Translations under genes and position numbers: made by a program
Assembly (NCBI RefSeq): GCF_016904885.1
Contig: NZ_JADWYI010000001.1
Location: forward strand, 4,216,001 to 4,280,000
Direction of reading: 5' to 3'
DNA from: Archangium primigenium
GTDB taxonomy: Bacteria; Myxococcota; Myxococcia; Myxococcales; Myxococcaceae
DNA length: 64,000 nt
Notes under the pieces: model-generated
Databases searched by the model: none
The model's input: the letters and a program-made list of their open reading frames with translations, nothing else
What the model was told of the DNA's origin: nothing
Shown: one piece after another, positions 8,442 through 17,651 of the stretch
Layout: every line of letters starts with the position of its first letter
Position numbering within the stretch: the stretch's first letter is position 1

Positions 8442-9437
8442 TCACGTGGGGATGAAGGACGCCTGACGGGCCCAGGCGAGCGTCTGGTCCACCTGGTCCG
8501 GCGTGAGCAGCCCGTTCTTCTCCACCAGGGCCACCTCGCGCAGCATGTCGGTTTCCAGCAGGTAGGTGCCGTCGGTGTTGAGGGTGAACTTCACGCCCCG
8601 GTCCCAGAAGGTGGCCATGATGTGCTTGAGCTCGTCCAGGCCCTCCACGGCGCGCGTGTGCAGGTTGGAGGTGGGGCACAGCTCCAGCACCACGCCGCGC
8701 TCGCGCAGCATCTTCATGGCGGTCTCGTCGTAGGCGGCGCGGATGCCGTGGCCGATGCGGTGGGGCTTGAGCTTGTCCACCACGGCCATGACGCCCTCGG
8801 CGCCGGTGCCGCGCGTCTCGCCGGTGTGCACGGTGCACTTGAGCCCCGCCTTGCGTGCCCGGGCGAACAGCTCCTCGTACTGCGTCACCATGGCGGGCTC
8901 GAGCTCCAGCGCGTTCGTCTCGGTGCCCGCCAGGTCGATGCCGTACACGCCGCGGTTGCGGTACTTGATGGCCTTGTCCACCAGGATGCTGTTGAGCCGG
9001 TGGTCGAACTCACGCGCCAGGCAGAAGATGAGGCCCGCCTTCACGTTGTACTCGAGCATCGCCCGGTCCATGCCGCGCAGCGCCGCGTGGATGATGTGAT
9101 CCAGATCCAGCTCGGAGTTGAGGTTGCGCTTCATGGGGTTGAAGCGCAGCTCGATCTGGGTGACGCGGCTGCCGCGGTACTCCTTGCCGATGATCTCGTA
9201 GACGCAGCGCTCGACGGCCAGGGGCGAGCTCTGCAGCTTCTCCGTCCAGGTGTGGAGGATCTTCAGGTAGTCCTCGAGGCTGCCCACCTTGCCCGGTCGC
9301 GAGGTGATGAGCTCGACGAACTCGAAGTAATCCTTCACGGGGAGCTTGAAGCCCTGCTGGTGCGCCAGGCCCCAGAGGACGTGGGGTGCCACGGAGCTGC
9401 CCATGTGGATGTGCAGATCGATCAGTTCACGTGCCAT
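8442..9437 (-). CDS. Adenosine deaminase family protein
   Basis: A 331-residue amidohydrolase-fold protein. The metal ligands and catalytic residues of adenosine/adenine deaminases are all present: LHIH (8-11), HTGE (204-207) with the catalytic Glu, GHGI (229-232) and LNTDG (286-290). It should deaminate adenosine or a related purine to inosine for salvage. It has the usual family length. It lies between smr and pyrD on the same strand with short gaps, and the pairing with pyrD suggests a nucleotide metabolism operon. Whether the substrate is adenosine, adenine or a modified purine cannot be told from these motifs. Confidence 0.88.
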   Translation of the reverse strand: MARELIDLHIHMGSSVAPHVLWGLAHQQGFKLPVKDYFEFVELITSRPGKVGSLEDYLKILHTWTEKLQSSPLAVERCVYEIIGKEYRGSRVTQIELRFNPMKRNLNSELDLDHIIHAALRGMDRAMLEYNVKAGLIFCLAREFDHRLNSILVDKAIKYRNRGVYGIDLAGTETNALELEPAMVTQYEELFARARKAGLKCTVHTGETRGTGAEGVMAVVDKLKPHRIGHGIRAAYDETAMKMLRERGVVLELCPTSNLHTRAVEGLDELKHIMATFWDRGVKFTLNTDGTYLLETDMLREVALVEKNGLLTPDQVDQTLAWARQASFIPT

Positions 9438-9473
9438 GGCGGCATGTATGCACGGAGCCGCCCGGGCGTCCAG

Positions 9474-10160
9474 CTACCGGCGCAGCAGGACGTAGACCGC
9501 CCCGGCTCCCCCGTCCTGCGGCCGTGCGGTAGCGAACGCCAGCACCGTCTTGCCCGTTCGTTTCTGACCGAGCCACACGCGCATGCTCTCCTTGAGCACG
9601 GGGATTTGATCCGGCGAGTTGAGCCCCCGGCCATGGACGATGAGCACGCAGCGTTTGCCCGAGCGGCGGCTGTCGGACAGGAATCGATCCACGGCCTCGC
9701 GGGCCTGGGCCTGGGTCTGTCCGTGCAGGTCCAACCGGGCCTGGATGGAGAAGTCGCCGCGGCGCAGCGAGCGCATGAGCCGCCCGTCCACGCCGGGCGC
9801 CGCGCCCTCCAGGGACTCGTCGGTGCCCGAAATGTCCAGGTCGCCCTGACCGGCCACCATCTCGGCCAGCTCCGCGAGCGCCTCGGCGTTCTCGTCGATG
9901 ATCTCCGGCAGGCGGGGATCGGGCACGGGGGCCTCGCCCCGGTTGGTCACCTGCTGCACACCGTCCATGGCGGACAGGAAGAGCCTGGACTCGTCCTCCT
10001 CCGCCGCGGGGCGCTTGGCCCGGGTCGGCTTGGGGGGCGGGGCGGGCGCCTGGGGCTTCTTGGCCGGCTCGGCCTGCTTCTTCTTGAGGTCCGTGAGGGC
10101 CGTCTTGAAGGGGTTGTTGAACCCGTCGTTCTTCTTCTTCGGGGAGCCGCGGTCGCTCAT
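9474..10160 (-). CDS. Smr domain protein (Smr/MutS2 C-terminal family)
   Basis: A 228-residue protein. The first ~130 residues are charged and low in complexity (Lys and Pro-Ala rich linker at 25-55). The C-terminal ~90 residues form an Smr domain with the two signature motifs LDLHGQT (143-149) and VHGRG (175-179). Smr domains nick DNA or cleave RNA; stand-alone members act in ribosome rescue or in nucleic-acid repair. It starts a three-gene minus-strand run with adenosine deaminase and pyrD, 36 bases apart. It is a small Smr protein, not a MutS2, because no ATPase domain is present. Confidence 0.85.
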   Translation of the reverse strand: MSDRGSPKKKNDGFNNPFKTALTDLKKKQAEPAKKPQAPAPPPKPTRAKRPAAEEDESRLFLSAMDGVQQVTNRGEAPVPDPRLPEIIDENAEALAELAEMVAGQGDLDISGTDESLEGAAPGVDGRLMRSLRRGDFSIQARLDLHGQTQAQAREAVDRFLSDSRRSGKRCVLIVHGRGLNSPDQIPVLKESMRVWLGQKRTGKTVLAFATARPQDGGAGAVYVLLRR

Positions 10161-10297
10161 GGTGCCGAATCTAATGCGTCAGGCGCGGTTGGGGTTCAAC
10201 CGGGTTTTCGCTTGCGTCTGGCGCCGCACGGGCCCAACTTCCGAGGACAGGCGGCACGGGCCGTCTCGACAGGTCAGACCGGCATGATGGGGATGGA

Positions 10298-10867
10298 ATG
10301 ACACGCACACCGGCCACCTACGCGGATCTGGAGGCGCTGCCCTCCCACGTCGTGGGCGAGTTGATCGCGGGGGTGCTCTACGCGAGCCCCCGGCCCGCCT
10401 CGCCGCACGCGGTCGCCTCGTCGCGGCTGGGCGGGGAGCTGATGGGGCCCTTCGACCGGGGGCGGGGCGGCCCCGGGGGCTGGGTCATCCTCGATGAGCC
10501 CGAGCTCCATTATGGGGACGACGTGCTCGTGCCGGACTTCGCGGGCTGGCGCCGCGAGCGCATGCCCCGGGTCCCGCACACCGTGGGCTTCACGCTCGCG
10601 CCGGATTGGGTGTGCGAGGTGCTGTCCCCCTCCACACGGACCCTGGACCGGAGCGTGAAGCTGCCCGTGTACGCCCGCGAGGGGGTGCGGCACGTCTGGC
10701 TGTTGGATCCGCTGGCGCGCCTCCTGGAGGTGTTCCGGCTGGAGGGCACGCACTACTCCCTTCGGGGGACGCACACGGGGACGGGTCCCGCGCACGTGGA
10801 GCCCTTCGAGGCGCTGGGTCTGGAGCTGGGCTACCTCTGGGACGAGGTGTCGGGCTCTCGGGAGTGA
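10298..10867 (+). CDS. Uma2 family endonuclease-fold protein (DUF820)
   Basis: A 189-residue protein with the PD-(D/E)XK-like core of the Uma2 family: the N-terminal helix TYADLEALPSHVVGELIAGVL, the strand-turn VPDFAGWRRERMP, and DWVCEVLSPSTRTLDRSVKLPVYAREGVR with the family's Glu and Lys, followed by HVWLLDPLARLLEVFRL. Uma2 proteins are numerous in myxobacteria and cyanobacteria and are assumed to be nucleases, but a physiological role is not known. It is convergent with the gene ending at 10869, with one base between the stop codons, and is divergent from the smr operon. Confidence 0.85.
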   Translation: MTRTPATYADLEALPSHVVGELIAGVLYASPRPASPHAVASSRLGGELMGPFDRGRGGPGGWVILDEPELHYGDDVLVPDFAGWRRERMPRVPHTVGFTLAPDWVCEVLSPSTRTLDRSVKLPVYAREGVRHVWLLDPLARLLEVFRLEGTHYSLRGTHTGTGPAHVEPFEALGLELGYLWDEVSGSRE

Positions 10868-10868
10868 G

Positions 10869-11240
10869 TCAGGGGCGCCGTCGCAGGCGGATGGGGCCCT
10901 TCGCCGTGGAGGGGTCCACCACGTGTCCGCCCTGGACGATGTCCACCTCGCCCCGGGCCACGAGCCGCCGGGCCGCCTCCCGCACGGGCTCCATCAGGCC
11001 GCGCCAGTCCTCGGGCGCCACCGCGCGGGCCACCTCCGAGGGGCAGATCGTCGCCCCGGAGGCCCGGGCGGCGAGCAGGTCGAGGATGTGTTGCTCCAGG
11101 GACGGGTCCCGCGCCTCCGCCTTGCGGCCCCGGCACTTGTCCGAGCAGTAGCGGACATTCTCCCAGTCCCGCTCCCATTTCTTGCGCCAGGTGATGGCGC
11201 GGCCGCAGACAGCGCAGGGCTTGGGAGGCGGAGTCGACAT
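10869..11240 (-). CDS. DUF2256 and DUF3253 domain protein
   Basis: A 123-residue protein in two parts. The N-terminal [18 protein letters not shown] ... YCSDKC is a treble-clef zinc ribbon (CxxC...CxxxC) of DUF2256 type. The C-terminal part, [27 protein letters not shown] followed by [15 protein letters not shown], is a winged-helix-like DUF3253 domain. Such fusions are common but uncharacterised; a nucleic-acid-binding role is likely from the fold. The ATG at 11240 is the first start that leaves the zinc ribbon at the N-terminus. A longer reading in this frame overlaps the TerB-DnaJ gene and is rejected. Confidence 0.8.
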   Translation of the reverse strand: MSTPPPKPCAVCGRAITWRKKWERDWENVRYCSDKCRGRKAEARDPSLEQHILDLLAARASGATICPSEVARAVAPEDWRGLMEPVREAARRLVARGEVDIVQGGHVVDPSTAKGPIRLRRRP

Positions 11241-11277
11241 GCCGGTGGGATGCCCGAGGCCCGCGCGGGTTGCCGGG

Positions 11278-12066
11278 CTAGGTGCCCCGCAGGCCGCGGA
11301 TCTTCTCGTAGGCCTCGCGGATCTCCTGGAAGCGGCGGGAGGCCTGCTCGACCGCTCCCGGGCCGAGCTGGGCGACGCGGTCCGGGTGGTGCATGGCGGC
11401 GAGCCGCCGGTAGGCGCTCTTGACGTCCGTGTCGCTCGCGTCCGGGGTGAGCCCCAGCCGGGTGTAGTGCACCTCGCCGTCGCCGAAGTGGCGCGCGGTG
11501 ACGGAGCGCAGCTGCTCCTCGTTGAGGCCCAGGCCGTCGGCCACGCGGCGCAGGGTGTCCTGCTCGGCGCGGTGCAGCTGCCCGTCCACGAGCGCCAGGA
11601 CATAGAGCGCATCGAGCAGCAAGAGCCGCGCGGGCACGCCGAGCTCGTCGCGGCACGCGGCGGTGGAGTCCTCGAGCGAGGGCGGGCGGGCCAGGTGCTC
11701 CTTGAGGAAGCGGCGCACGAGCTCCAGGGCCTCGGGGCCGTAGCGCAGGCGCTCGGCGAAGTACTCGCGCACCACGCGCACCTCGTCGCGCACGAGCTCG
11801 CCGTCCGCGCGCGCCACCTCGATGAAGAGGGCGCACAGGTGGCGGGCGAAGTGCCGTTGGGCGGCGGTGTCCTGCGAGACGCGGGACGGGGTGGGGGGCG
11901 GCGCCTTCTCGGTGCCGGGCAGCACATGCAGCCCGTCCACCTGGTGGCCCAGCAGCACGCCCGCGACGATGAGCAGGACGATGGGCAGGGGTCCGCCAAT
12001 GAGCAGACCGACGGCCAGCCCGAGCATCGCCCCGAGAACTTTTCCTGGTGCCACCAAACGCTTCAC
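11278..12066 (-). CDS. TerB-DnaJ protein (DjlA-like co-chaperone)
   Basis: A 262-residue membrane-anchored co-chaperone. Residues 10-40 form a glycine-rich hydrophobic hairpin (two short membrane segments). Residues ~70-190 form a TerB-like helical domain with acidic metal-binding helices ([26 protein letters not shown]). The last 65 residues are a J domain with the essential HPD motif (HHPDR) and the helix [14 protein letters not shown]. It should stimulate DnaK at the inner membrane, as DjlA does. The start is a GTG at 12066, 41 bases from the divergent folD start, so the two genes share a promoter region. Confidence 0.85.
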   Translation of the reverse strand: MKRLVAPGKVLGAMLGLAVGLLIGGPLPIVLLIVAGVLLGHQVDGLHVLPGTEKAPPPTPSRVSQDTAAQRHFARHLCALFIEVARADGELVRDEVRVVREYFAERLRYGPEALELVRRFLKEHLARPPSLEDSTAACRDELGVPARLLLLDALYVLALVDGQLHRAEQDTLRRVADGLGLNEEQLRSVTARHFGDGEVHYTRLGLTPDASDTDVKSAYRRLAAMHHPDRVAQLGPGAVEQASRRFQEIREAYEKIRGLRGT

Positions 12067-12107
12067 TCCCTTGGGGGCGGACAGTTTCGCATAGAGTGCG
12101 CCGCGCC

Positions 12108-12953
12108 ATGGGTGAGTTGATCGACGGAAAAGCGGTGGCGGCGAGGGTTCGGGCCGAGGTGAAGGCCGAGGTGGAGCGCCTCAAGGCGGAGCGGGGCCTG
12201 GTGCCCGGCCTGACGGTGGTCCGGGTGGGAGAGGATCCCGCCTCGAAGATCTACGTCACCGGCAAGAAGAAGGCGGCCGAGGAGGTGGGCTTCCACTCCT
12301 GGGAGGAGCACCCGGACGCGAGCATCACCGAGGAGCAGCTCCTGTCGGTGGTGGAGAAGCTCAACGAGGACCCGGCGGTGCACGGCATCCTCGTGCAGCT
12401 GCCCCTGCCCAAGCACATCAACGCCGAGCGCATCATCTCCGCGGTGCGGCCGGAGAAGGACGCGGACGGCTTCCACCCGCTCAACGCGGGCAACCTGTCG
12501 CTCGGCAAGCCCGGGCCCCGGCCGTGCACCCCGTTCGGGGTCATGCGGCTGTTGCGCGAGGTGGGGTGCGACCCCGCGGGCAAGAAGGCCGTGGTCGTGG
12601 GGCGCAGCAACATCGTGGGCAAGCCCATGGCGCTCCTGCTCCTGGAGGCCAACGCCACGGTGACGCTCTGCCACAGCAAGACGCCGGACCTGGCGGCCGA
12701 GGTGTCCCAGGCGGACATCGTCGTGGCGGCGGTGGGCGTGGCGGAGATCATCAAGGGCGCGTGGATCAAACCCGGCGCGGTGGTGATCGACGTGGGCATG
12801 AACCGGATGCCGGACGGCAAGCTCAAGGGGGACGTGGAGTTCGCGGCCGCCCAGGCGCGCGCCTCGTTCATCACCCCGGTGCCCGGCGGCGTGGGTCCTA
12901 TGACGATCGCCATGCTGATGCGCAACACCCTCGACGCGGCGAAGAAGGCCTGA
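12108..12953 (+). CDS. folD: Methylenetetrahydrofolate dehydrogenase/cyclohydrolase
   Basis: A 281-residue bifunctional enzyme that converts 5,10-methylene-THF to 10-formyl-THF through methenyl-THF, making NADPH. Signatures seen: [22 protein letters not shown], which contains the catalytic Lys/Tyr region; VQLPLPKHI; the Rossmann segment [14 protein letters not shown]; and PGGVGPMT near the C-terminus. The length is typical. The ATG at 12108 follows the pattern [11 protein letters not shown] of other FolD proteins. It stands just upstream of an ADP-ribosylglycohydrolase gene (3-base gap). With metF and gcvTHP a few kilobases away it belongs to a folate one-carbon neighbourhood. Confidence 0.96.
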   Translation: MGELIDGKAVAARVRAEVKAEVERLKAERGLVPGLTVVRVGEDPASKIYVTGKKKAAEEVGFHSWEEHPDASITEEQLLSVVEKLNEDPAVHGILVQLPLPKHINAERIISAVRPEKDADGFHPLNAGNLSLGKPGPRPCTPFGVMRLLREVGCDPAGKKAVVVGRSNIVGKPMALLLLEANATVTLCHSKTPDLAAEVSQADIVVAAVGVAEIIKGAWIKPGAVVIDVGMNRMPDGKLKGDVEFAAAQARASFITPVPGGVGPMTIAMLMRNTLDAAKKA

Positions 12954-12956
12954 GCC

Positions 12957-13886
12957 ATGCCCACCCGACGCGAGCGAATCGAGGGCGGACTGTGGGGGCT
13001 GCTCATCGGCGACGCGCTGGGCGTGCCCTATGAGTTCCGCCCGCCCGAGCGGATTCCCGAGCGGGCGTTGATCGAGTTCGAGCCGCCGCCGGGCTACTCC
13101 CGGGCACACGCCCAGGTGCCTCCCGGCACGTGGTCGGACGATGGCGCGCAGGCGCTCTGCCTCCTGGCCTCGTTGCAGCACCAGGGGCGGCTGGACCTGG
13201 AGGACCTCGGCCGGCGGCTCGTGAACTGGCACGAGCTGGGCTACCTGGCGGTGGACTCCGAGGTGTTCGACGTGGGCATCCAGACCGCCCAGGCGCTCCA
13301 GAACGTGCGCGCGGGGGTGCCCGCCCTCAAGGCCGGCCCGAGCGGCGAGCGGGAGAATGGCAACGGCTCGCTGATGCGCGTGCTGCCCCTGGCGCTCTGG
13401 CACTCGGGGAACGATCAGGCGCTGGCGCGCGACGCCATGCTCCAGTCCCGCGTCACCCACGGCCACATGCGCTCCCAGGTGTGTTGTGCCCTCTATTGCC
13501 TCTGGGCGCGGCGGCTGCTGGAGGGCTCGACCTCGGCGTGGACGGACGCGCTCGCGACCTTCCGGGACCTGTACCCCGAGGGCATGGAGCAGCGCACGGA
13601 GCTGGACAACGGGGTCCAGCCCGAGTCTCCCGAGCCCGGCAAGGGGAGCGGGTACGTGGTGGACTGTCTGCTGTCGGCGCGCGACTGCGTGGCGGCGGGG
13701 CGCTCCTACGAGGACGTGGTCAAGGGCGCCATCGCGCTCGGCCGGGACACGGACACCACGGCGGCGGTGGCGGGCGGCCTCGCGGGGCTCCAGTACGGCC
13801 TGGACGGCATCCCCGAGCGGTGGCGGCGCGCGCTGCGGGGCCAGGACCTGGTCGAGCCCATGCTCCAGAAGCTGCTCGCCCGGTAG
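12957..13886 (+). CDS. ADP-ribosylglycohydrolase family protein
   Basis: A 309-residue helical hydrolase of the DraG/ARH type. The binuclear metal site motifs are present: GDALGVPYEF near the N-terminus, WSDDGAQAL (the S-D-D-T motif with Gly in place of Thr), GNGSLMRVLPL, and GRDTDTTAAVAGGLAG near the C-terminus. Members remove ADP-ribose from proteins, nucleic acids or small molecules. The target is not predictable. It begins three bases after folD and is probably co-transcribed with it. The Thr-to-Gly change in the first metal motif may affect activity. Confidence 0.87.
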   Translation: MPTRRERIEGGLWGLLIGDALGVPYEFRPPERIPERALIEFEPPPGYSRAHAQVPPGTWSDDGAQALCLLASLQHQGRLDLEDLGRRLVNWHELGYLAVDSEVFDVGIQTAQALQNVRAGVPALKAGPSGERENGNGSLMRVLPLALWHSGNDQALARDAMLQSRVTHGHMRSQVCCALYCLWARRLLEGSTSAWTDALATFRDLYPEGMEQRTELDNGVQPESPEPGKGSGYVVDCLLSARDCVAAGRSYEDVVKGAIALGRDTDTTAAVAGGLAGLQYGLDGIPERWRRALRGQDLVEPMLQKLLAR

Positions 13887-13910
13887 ACGACGGGTCCGGC
13901 CCGTCCGCCA

Positions 13911-13936
13911 GCTCCTCCGGGTCGCCCGGAAGGAGC
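13911..13936. terminator. Hairpin between convergent genes
   Basis: GCTCCTCCGGG and CCCGGAAGGAGC form an 11-pair stem with one bulged A and a three-base loop. No T-run follows on either strand, so it is a weak or factor-assisted terminator at best, placed between the ADP-ribosylglycohydrolase and the receptor gene. Confidence 0.4.
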
Positions 13937-13950
13937 CGACGCGGGGCGGC

Positions 13951-16143
13951 CTAGAAGAAGAGGCTCACCGTGGCCTGGGCGTTGAACGGCGCGCCCGGGG
14001 TGAAGTGGATGTCTTCGCACCCCTCGAAGGCCCCGGGGTCTCCCGCGGGCCGGGTGCCGGCGGGGCAGCTGCCCGGGCCCGTCTCGCCCGGCAGCCGCGA
14101 GACGTTGGCGAACTGGGCCTCGCGCCACTGGGTGTTGAGCAGGTTCTGGATGCCCACGTTCACCTCGTAGAAGGAGCCCCGGTAGCCCAGGGTCGCGTCC
14201 ACGCGGGTGAAGCCCTCGGCGGTGAACTCCCGGTCCTCCGTGGCGGGACGGTCCCCCAGGTGCAGCACGCCCAGCCGCCCGAAGACGCCGCTCGGGTGCC
14301 GCGCGGACACGCCGCCGGACAGGATGAGGGTGGGGGCGAGCGCCACCGCGTCCGCGTTGCCCGCGTTGCCCACGTAGGTGGCGCGGGTGAGGGTGAGGTC
14401 CGCGTCCGCGAACAGCCACGGCAGGATGCGCAGCCGCGCCTCGGCCTCCAGGCCCTGCCGGCGGGTCGCGCCACGCGCCTCGGTGCTGCCCTCGTCACCC
14501 ACCCAGACGAGTTCGCTGTCCAGGTCGATCCGGAACGCCGCGGCGGCCAGGTCCAGCCGGTCGAACAGCCGCGTGCGCGCGCCCAGCTCGTAGCCCCGGC
14601 CCCGCGTCAGCGGCGTCACCGCCTCCGGCCGACGCACCACGCCCCGGGCGTCGTTGGAGTGGAAGCCATCGCCGAAGTTGGCGTACAGCTCGGTGGTGGC
14701 CAGGGGGGAGAGCACGAGGCTCGCCTTGGGGGACACGCGCGTGGCCTGTCGCGTCCCGGAGCTCCGCGTGTCCGGCGCGCCCAGGTCCTCCAGCCGGTCG
14801 TCCACGTAGAAGCCGAAGGAGTCCGCGCGCACGCCCAGCACGGCGCGCAGCCAGGGCGTGAAGGTGATGTCCTCCTGGGCGTAGAGGCCGATGCTGGCCT
14901 CCTTCACGCTCGCGTCCACCACGGTCTCCAGCCGCTTGCGCGCCAGGTCGTAGCTCAGCCCGTTGTCGATGCTGTCGCTGCGCAGCTGCGTGCCCACCGT
15001 GGTGTCGAAGGTGATGCCGCCCGCCCGACGCCGGAAGCGGTAGCTCGCGTTGAAGCCGAGCACGTTGCGGCGGTCGTCCTGCTCGATCATGTCCCCGTTC
15101 ACCGGATCCCGGCTGAAGAAGGTGAAGTTGGAGTAGAGGTTGAGCCGGTACTGCAGCGCGTAGGCGAGCACGTTCACCTCGCCGCCGTCCTGGGTGAGCG
15201 TGCGCCAGGTGGCATAGGCGCTGTGGCGCTGGGAGTTGCCGCCTTCGTTGGGATCGAGGGTGCCGAAGCGATCCAGCCGGCCGGCGCGCACCTCGCGCAG
15301 GGGAATCTGGCCGCTGGCCGTCCAGCCGCTCGCGTACGAGGTGAGCGCCACGGACAGGGTGGAGCCCGGGGCCAGCTCGCGGGTGACCTGGGTGAAGAGG
15401 CTGTAGCGCTGCAGGCGCTCGGGGTTGAGGAAGGGGCCGTTCGTGCCGTACACCTGTGCGGCGATGACGGGCTTCCAGCCCTCCACCTTGGGCGAGGCGA
15501 TGAGCAGGCCGCGCCAGGTGTTGAACGAGCCGCCGCCGAGCGACACCTGGCTCGTCTCGAAGTCGCGGCGGGTGACGAGGTTCACCGCGCCCGCGGTGGC
15601 GAAGTCACCGTCCTGGGCGAAGTAGGGCCCCTTGCGCACCTCCACGCGCTCGATGAGCTCGGGGATGACCCAGTTGAGGTCCGCGTAGCCCTGGCCGTGC
15701 GCGTGGCTCACCATGTTGACGGGGATGCCGTCCACCATGAGCGACACGTCCGTGCCGTGGTCCGCGTCGAAGCCGCGCAGGAAGTACTGGTTGGCCTTGC
15801 CGCCGCCCGCGTGCTGCACGACGTAGAAGCCGGGGACGACCTGGAGGATGTCCGCCGGACGGGGGTGGGGGCGCAGCAGGAAGTCCTGGTCGCGCACGGT
15901 GGAGGAGGAGGCCGCGGTGAAGGGCCGCCGCGCGGACACCGTCGTCTCCATGCGCGAGGGCTGCTCGGGGGGCGCGCGCGTCTCCTCGCCCGGAGGCGGC
16001 AAGTCAGGCGCGGCGGGGGTCTCGACGGAAGGCGGCTGGCCCGGCGCGGGCGTGGGGAGGGACTCGGTGGACTGCGCGAGCGCGGGGACGGCGGACGAAA
16101 GGGTGGCGAGCACGGCCAGACGGGCCGCGTGAGAGGACAACAT
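13951..16143 (-). CDS. TonB-dependent outer-membrane receptor
   Basis: A 730-residue receptor. A signal peptide (ending near PALAQS) is followed by a Pro-rich spacer and a plug domain (about 60-200) with HPRPADILQVVPGFYVVQH, YFLRGFDADHGTDVSLMVDGIPVN and AGAVNLVTRR, then a ~22-strand barrel ending in an aromatic residue (ATVSLFF). It imports a scarce ligand with energy from TonB. The gene upstream on the same strand codes for a His-rich membrane protein, which suggests a metal ligand such as zinc, copper or nickel. That is inferred from context. The start at 16143 is chosen because it gives a clean signal peptide. Confidence 0.9.
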   Translation of the reverse strand: MLSSHAARLAVLATLSSAVPALAQSTESLPTPAPGQPPSVETPAAPDLPPPGEETRAPPEQPSRMETTVSARRPFTAASSSTVRDQDFLLRPHPRPADILQVVPGFYVVQHAGGGKANQYFLRGFDADHGTDVSLMVDGIPVNMVSHAHGQGYADLNWVIPELIERVEVRKGPYFAQDGDFATAGAVNLVTRRDFETSQVSLGGGSFNTWRGLLIASPKVEGWKPVIAAQVYGTNGPFLNPERLQRYSLFTQVTRELAPGSTLSVALTSYASGWTASGQIPLREVRAGRLDRFGTLDPNEGGNSQRHSAYATWRTLTQDGGEVNVLAYALQYRLNLYSNFTFFSRDPVNGDMIEQDDRRNVLGFNASYRFRRRAGGITFDTTVGTQLRSDSIDNGLSYDLARKRLETVVDASVKEASIGLYAQEDITFTPWLRAVLGVRADSFGFYVDDRLEDLGAPDTRSSGTRQATRVSPKASLVLSPLATTELYANFGDGFHSNDARGVVRRPEAVTPLTRGRGYELGARTRLFDRLDLAAAAFRIDLDSELVWVGDEGSTEARGATRRQGLEAEARLRILPWLFADADLTLTRATYVGNAGNADAVALAPTLILSGGVSARHPSGVFGRLGVLHLGDRPATEDREFTAEGFTRVDATLGYRGSFYEVNVGIQNLLNTQWREAQFANVSRLPGETGPGSCPAGTRPAGDPGAFEGCEDIHFTPGAPFNAQATVSLFF

Positions 16144-16215
16144 GGAAGGAACGACCTCGATGCGGGAAGGGAAGGACCACGGGAGACACGAACCGGAAAC
16201 CACGCCGGGTTCGCG

Positions 16216-16614
16216 CTACGGGGCCTGGGGCATCGCGGTGGGACGGGGGGGCCTGCCCTGCCGGGGTCGCTCTCCGCCGGCGGGAGGCAGGGGCAGCAGC
16301 ACCCAGAACACCTGGGGCAGCGGCGGGGCGGACGCGGGGACCGCCCAGGCCAGCAGGTGCTCGACGCTGCCGGGGGCATGGGTGTGGCCCTCGGGCGCGT
16401 CGTCATGCGAGTGCGCGTGCCGCGCGTCGGAAGCGGGCGGGGCGGGCGCCCGCGGGGCATGCGACACCCAGGGGGCGGCCGCGGAGCGGGTGGCGGCGGG
16501 CCGCGTCCCCTCGTGCCCGTAGACGGCGTGGAGCACCGGCGCGAACGCCAGCCCGTACACGGCCACCCACAGGCCGAGCCAGGCGAGATCGCGACGGTCC
16601 TCCCTCCTCCACAC
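16216..16614 (-). CDS. His-rich membrane protein next to TonB receptor
   Basis: A 132-residue protein with a GTG start preceded by GAGGAG. Residues 10-32 form a transmembrane segment or uncleaved signal. A central histidine cluster (RHAHSHDDAPEGHTHAPGS) could bind divalent metal. A second hydrophobic stretch with many prolines follows, and a basic Pro-rich tail ends the protein. It resembles small DUF2946-like proteins found beside metal-linked TonB receptors, but similarity is too low to name it. It precedes the receptor gene by about 70 bases on the same strand and is likely co-transcribed with it. Confidence 0.65.
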   Translation of the reverse strand: MWRREDRRDLAWLGLWVAVYGLAFAPVLHAVYGHEGTRPAATRSAAAPWVSHAPRAPAPPASDARHAHSHDDAPEGHTHAPGSVEHLLAWAVPASAPPLPQVFWVLLPLPPAGGERPRQGRPPRPTAMPQAP

Positions 16615-16655
16615 GACAGCGACTCCTCGTTCGGATCCGCCCGCGCCGGGCCGAC

Positions 16656-17546
16656 TCAGGTGGCGCGCATGAAGTCGCGGATGAACTGGCTCACTTCCCG
16701 CGGCTTCTCAAGCACCACCCAGTGCGTGGCGTCCGGCAGCCGCTGGAAGGTGATCCGGGGCGCGTACTTCTCGATGCCCTGCTGACCATCCTTCAGCAGG
16801 TAGGTGTCTTGCTCACCGTGGATGAAGAGCACGGGTTTGTCCACCACGTATTGCTCGGGCTTGATGCCGTCCAGCAGGTTGCTGCCGCCGGGGTTCCCCT
16901 GGCTGTCGGGCGGGCCCATCTTGGCGGCCCGGTAGTAGTTGAGCCCGCCGGTGACGCCGCCCGGCTGCTTCCAGGAGGCGACCCACTCGGCCATGTCGTC
17001 CTCGGACAGGGCGGCCCCGTGGGCCCGGGCGTCGTTGAGCACCGCCTGGCGGGCCCACGCGAAGTCATCGCCGCTGATCTGCGTCTCGGCCTGGGGCGAG
17101 CGGAAGACGTGCATGTACTGCGCGGCCAGCTGCTGGCGGGGGTTCTCGCGCAGCTCCCGGTCGAACAGGGCGGGGTGGGTGATGTTGATGGTGGTGAAGC
17201 GGGAGACCATCTCCGGGTGGCGGATGACGAAGCTCCAGCCCACCAGCGCGCCCCAGTCCTGGGACACGATGTTGCTGCGGGAGATCTTCAGGTGCTCGAG
17301 CAGCGCGCGCAGGTCCTCCACCAGGTGCTTGACGTGGTAGGCCTCGACCTCCTTGGGCTTGGAGGTCAGGTTGTAGCCGCGCATGTCCGGGGCGATGACG
17401 AAGTAGTCCTTGCCCAGCTCCAGCATCAGCTTCTTCCAGGCGCCCCAGTACTCGGGAAAGCCGTGGATGAAGAGGATGGGCTCCCCCGCGCCATGCGTCA
17501 CATAGTGCATGCGGATGCCGTTGATGTCCGCGTAGTGATGTTCCAT
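16656..17546 (-). CDS. Alpha/beta hydrolase, epoxide hydrolase type
   Basis: A 296-residue alpha/beta hydrolase. The oxyanion motif HGFP is at 28-31. The nucleophile elbow is SQDWGALVGW, with Asp97 as the nucleophile, which marks epoxide hydrolases and haloalkane dehalogenases rather than esterases. The catalytic His is H275 (DATHWV). A cap domain lies at about 130-215. Soluble epoxide hydrolase activity is most likely; a dehalogenase is possible. It stands alone on the minus strand, with about 40 bases to the His-rich gene and about 100 bases to its other neighbour, so it may have its own promoter. Confidence 0.87.
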   Translation of the reverse strand: MEHHYADINGIRMHYVTHGAGEPILFIHGFPEYWGAWKKLMLELGKDYFVIAPDMRGYNLTSKPKEVEAYHVKHLVEDLRALLEHLKISRSNIVSQDWGALVGWSFVIRHPEMVSRFTTINITHPALFDRELRENPRQQLAAQYMHVFRSPQAETQISGDDFAWARQAVLNDARAHGAALSEDDMAEWVASWKQPGGVTGGLNYYRAAKMGPPDSQGNPGGSNLLDGIKPEQYVVDKPVLFIHGEQDTYLLKDGQQGIEKYAPRITFQRLPDATHWVVLEKPREVSQFIRDFMRAT

Positions 17547-17651
17547 GGACCGCTCTCCCTCGTCGGATGAATGCGCCCGCGACCATAGGCCGCCGGGCCG
17601 TCCGGGAGAAAGAGCGCCGTGGCCCGGAACGCGCCGGGCCCGGCCCGTGTG

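Noticed and set aside
16205-16220. 16-base match CCGGGTTCGCGCTACG also at 29289-29304
   Set aside because: No flanking similarity and no common context; considered as a tRNA T-arm and as an attachment site but supported by nothing else.
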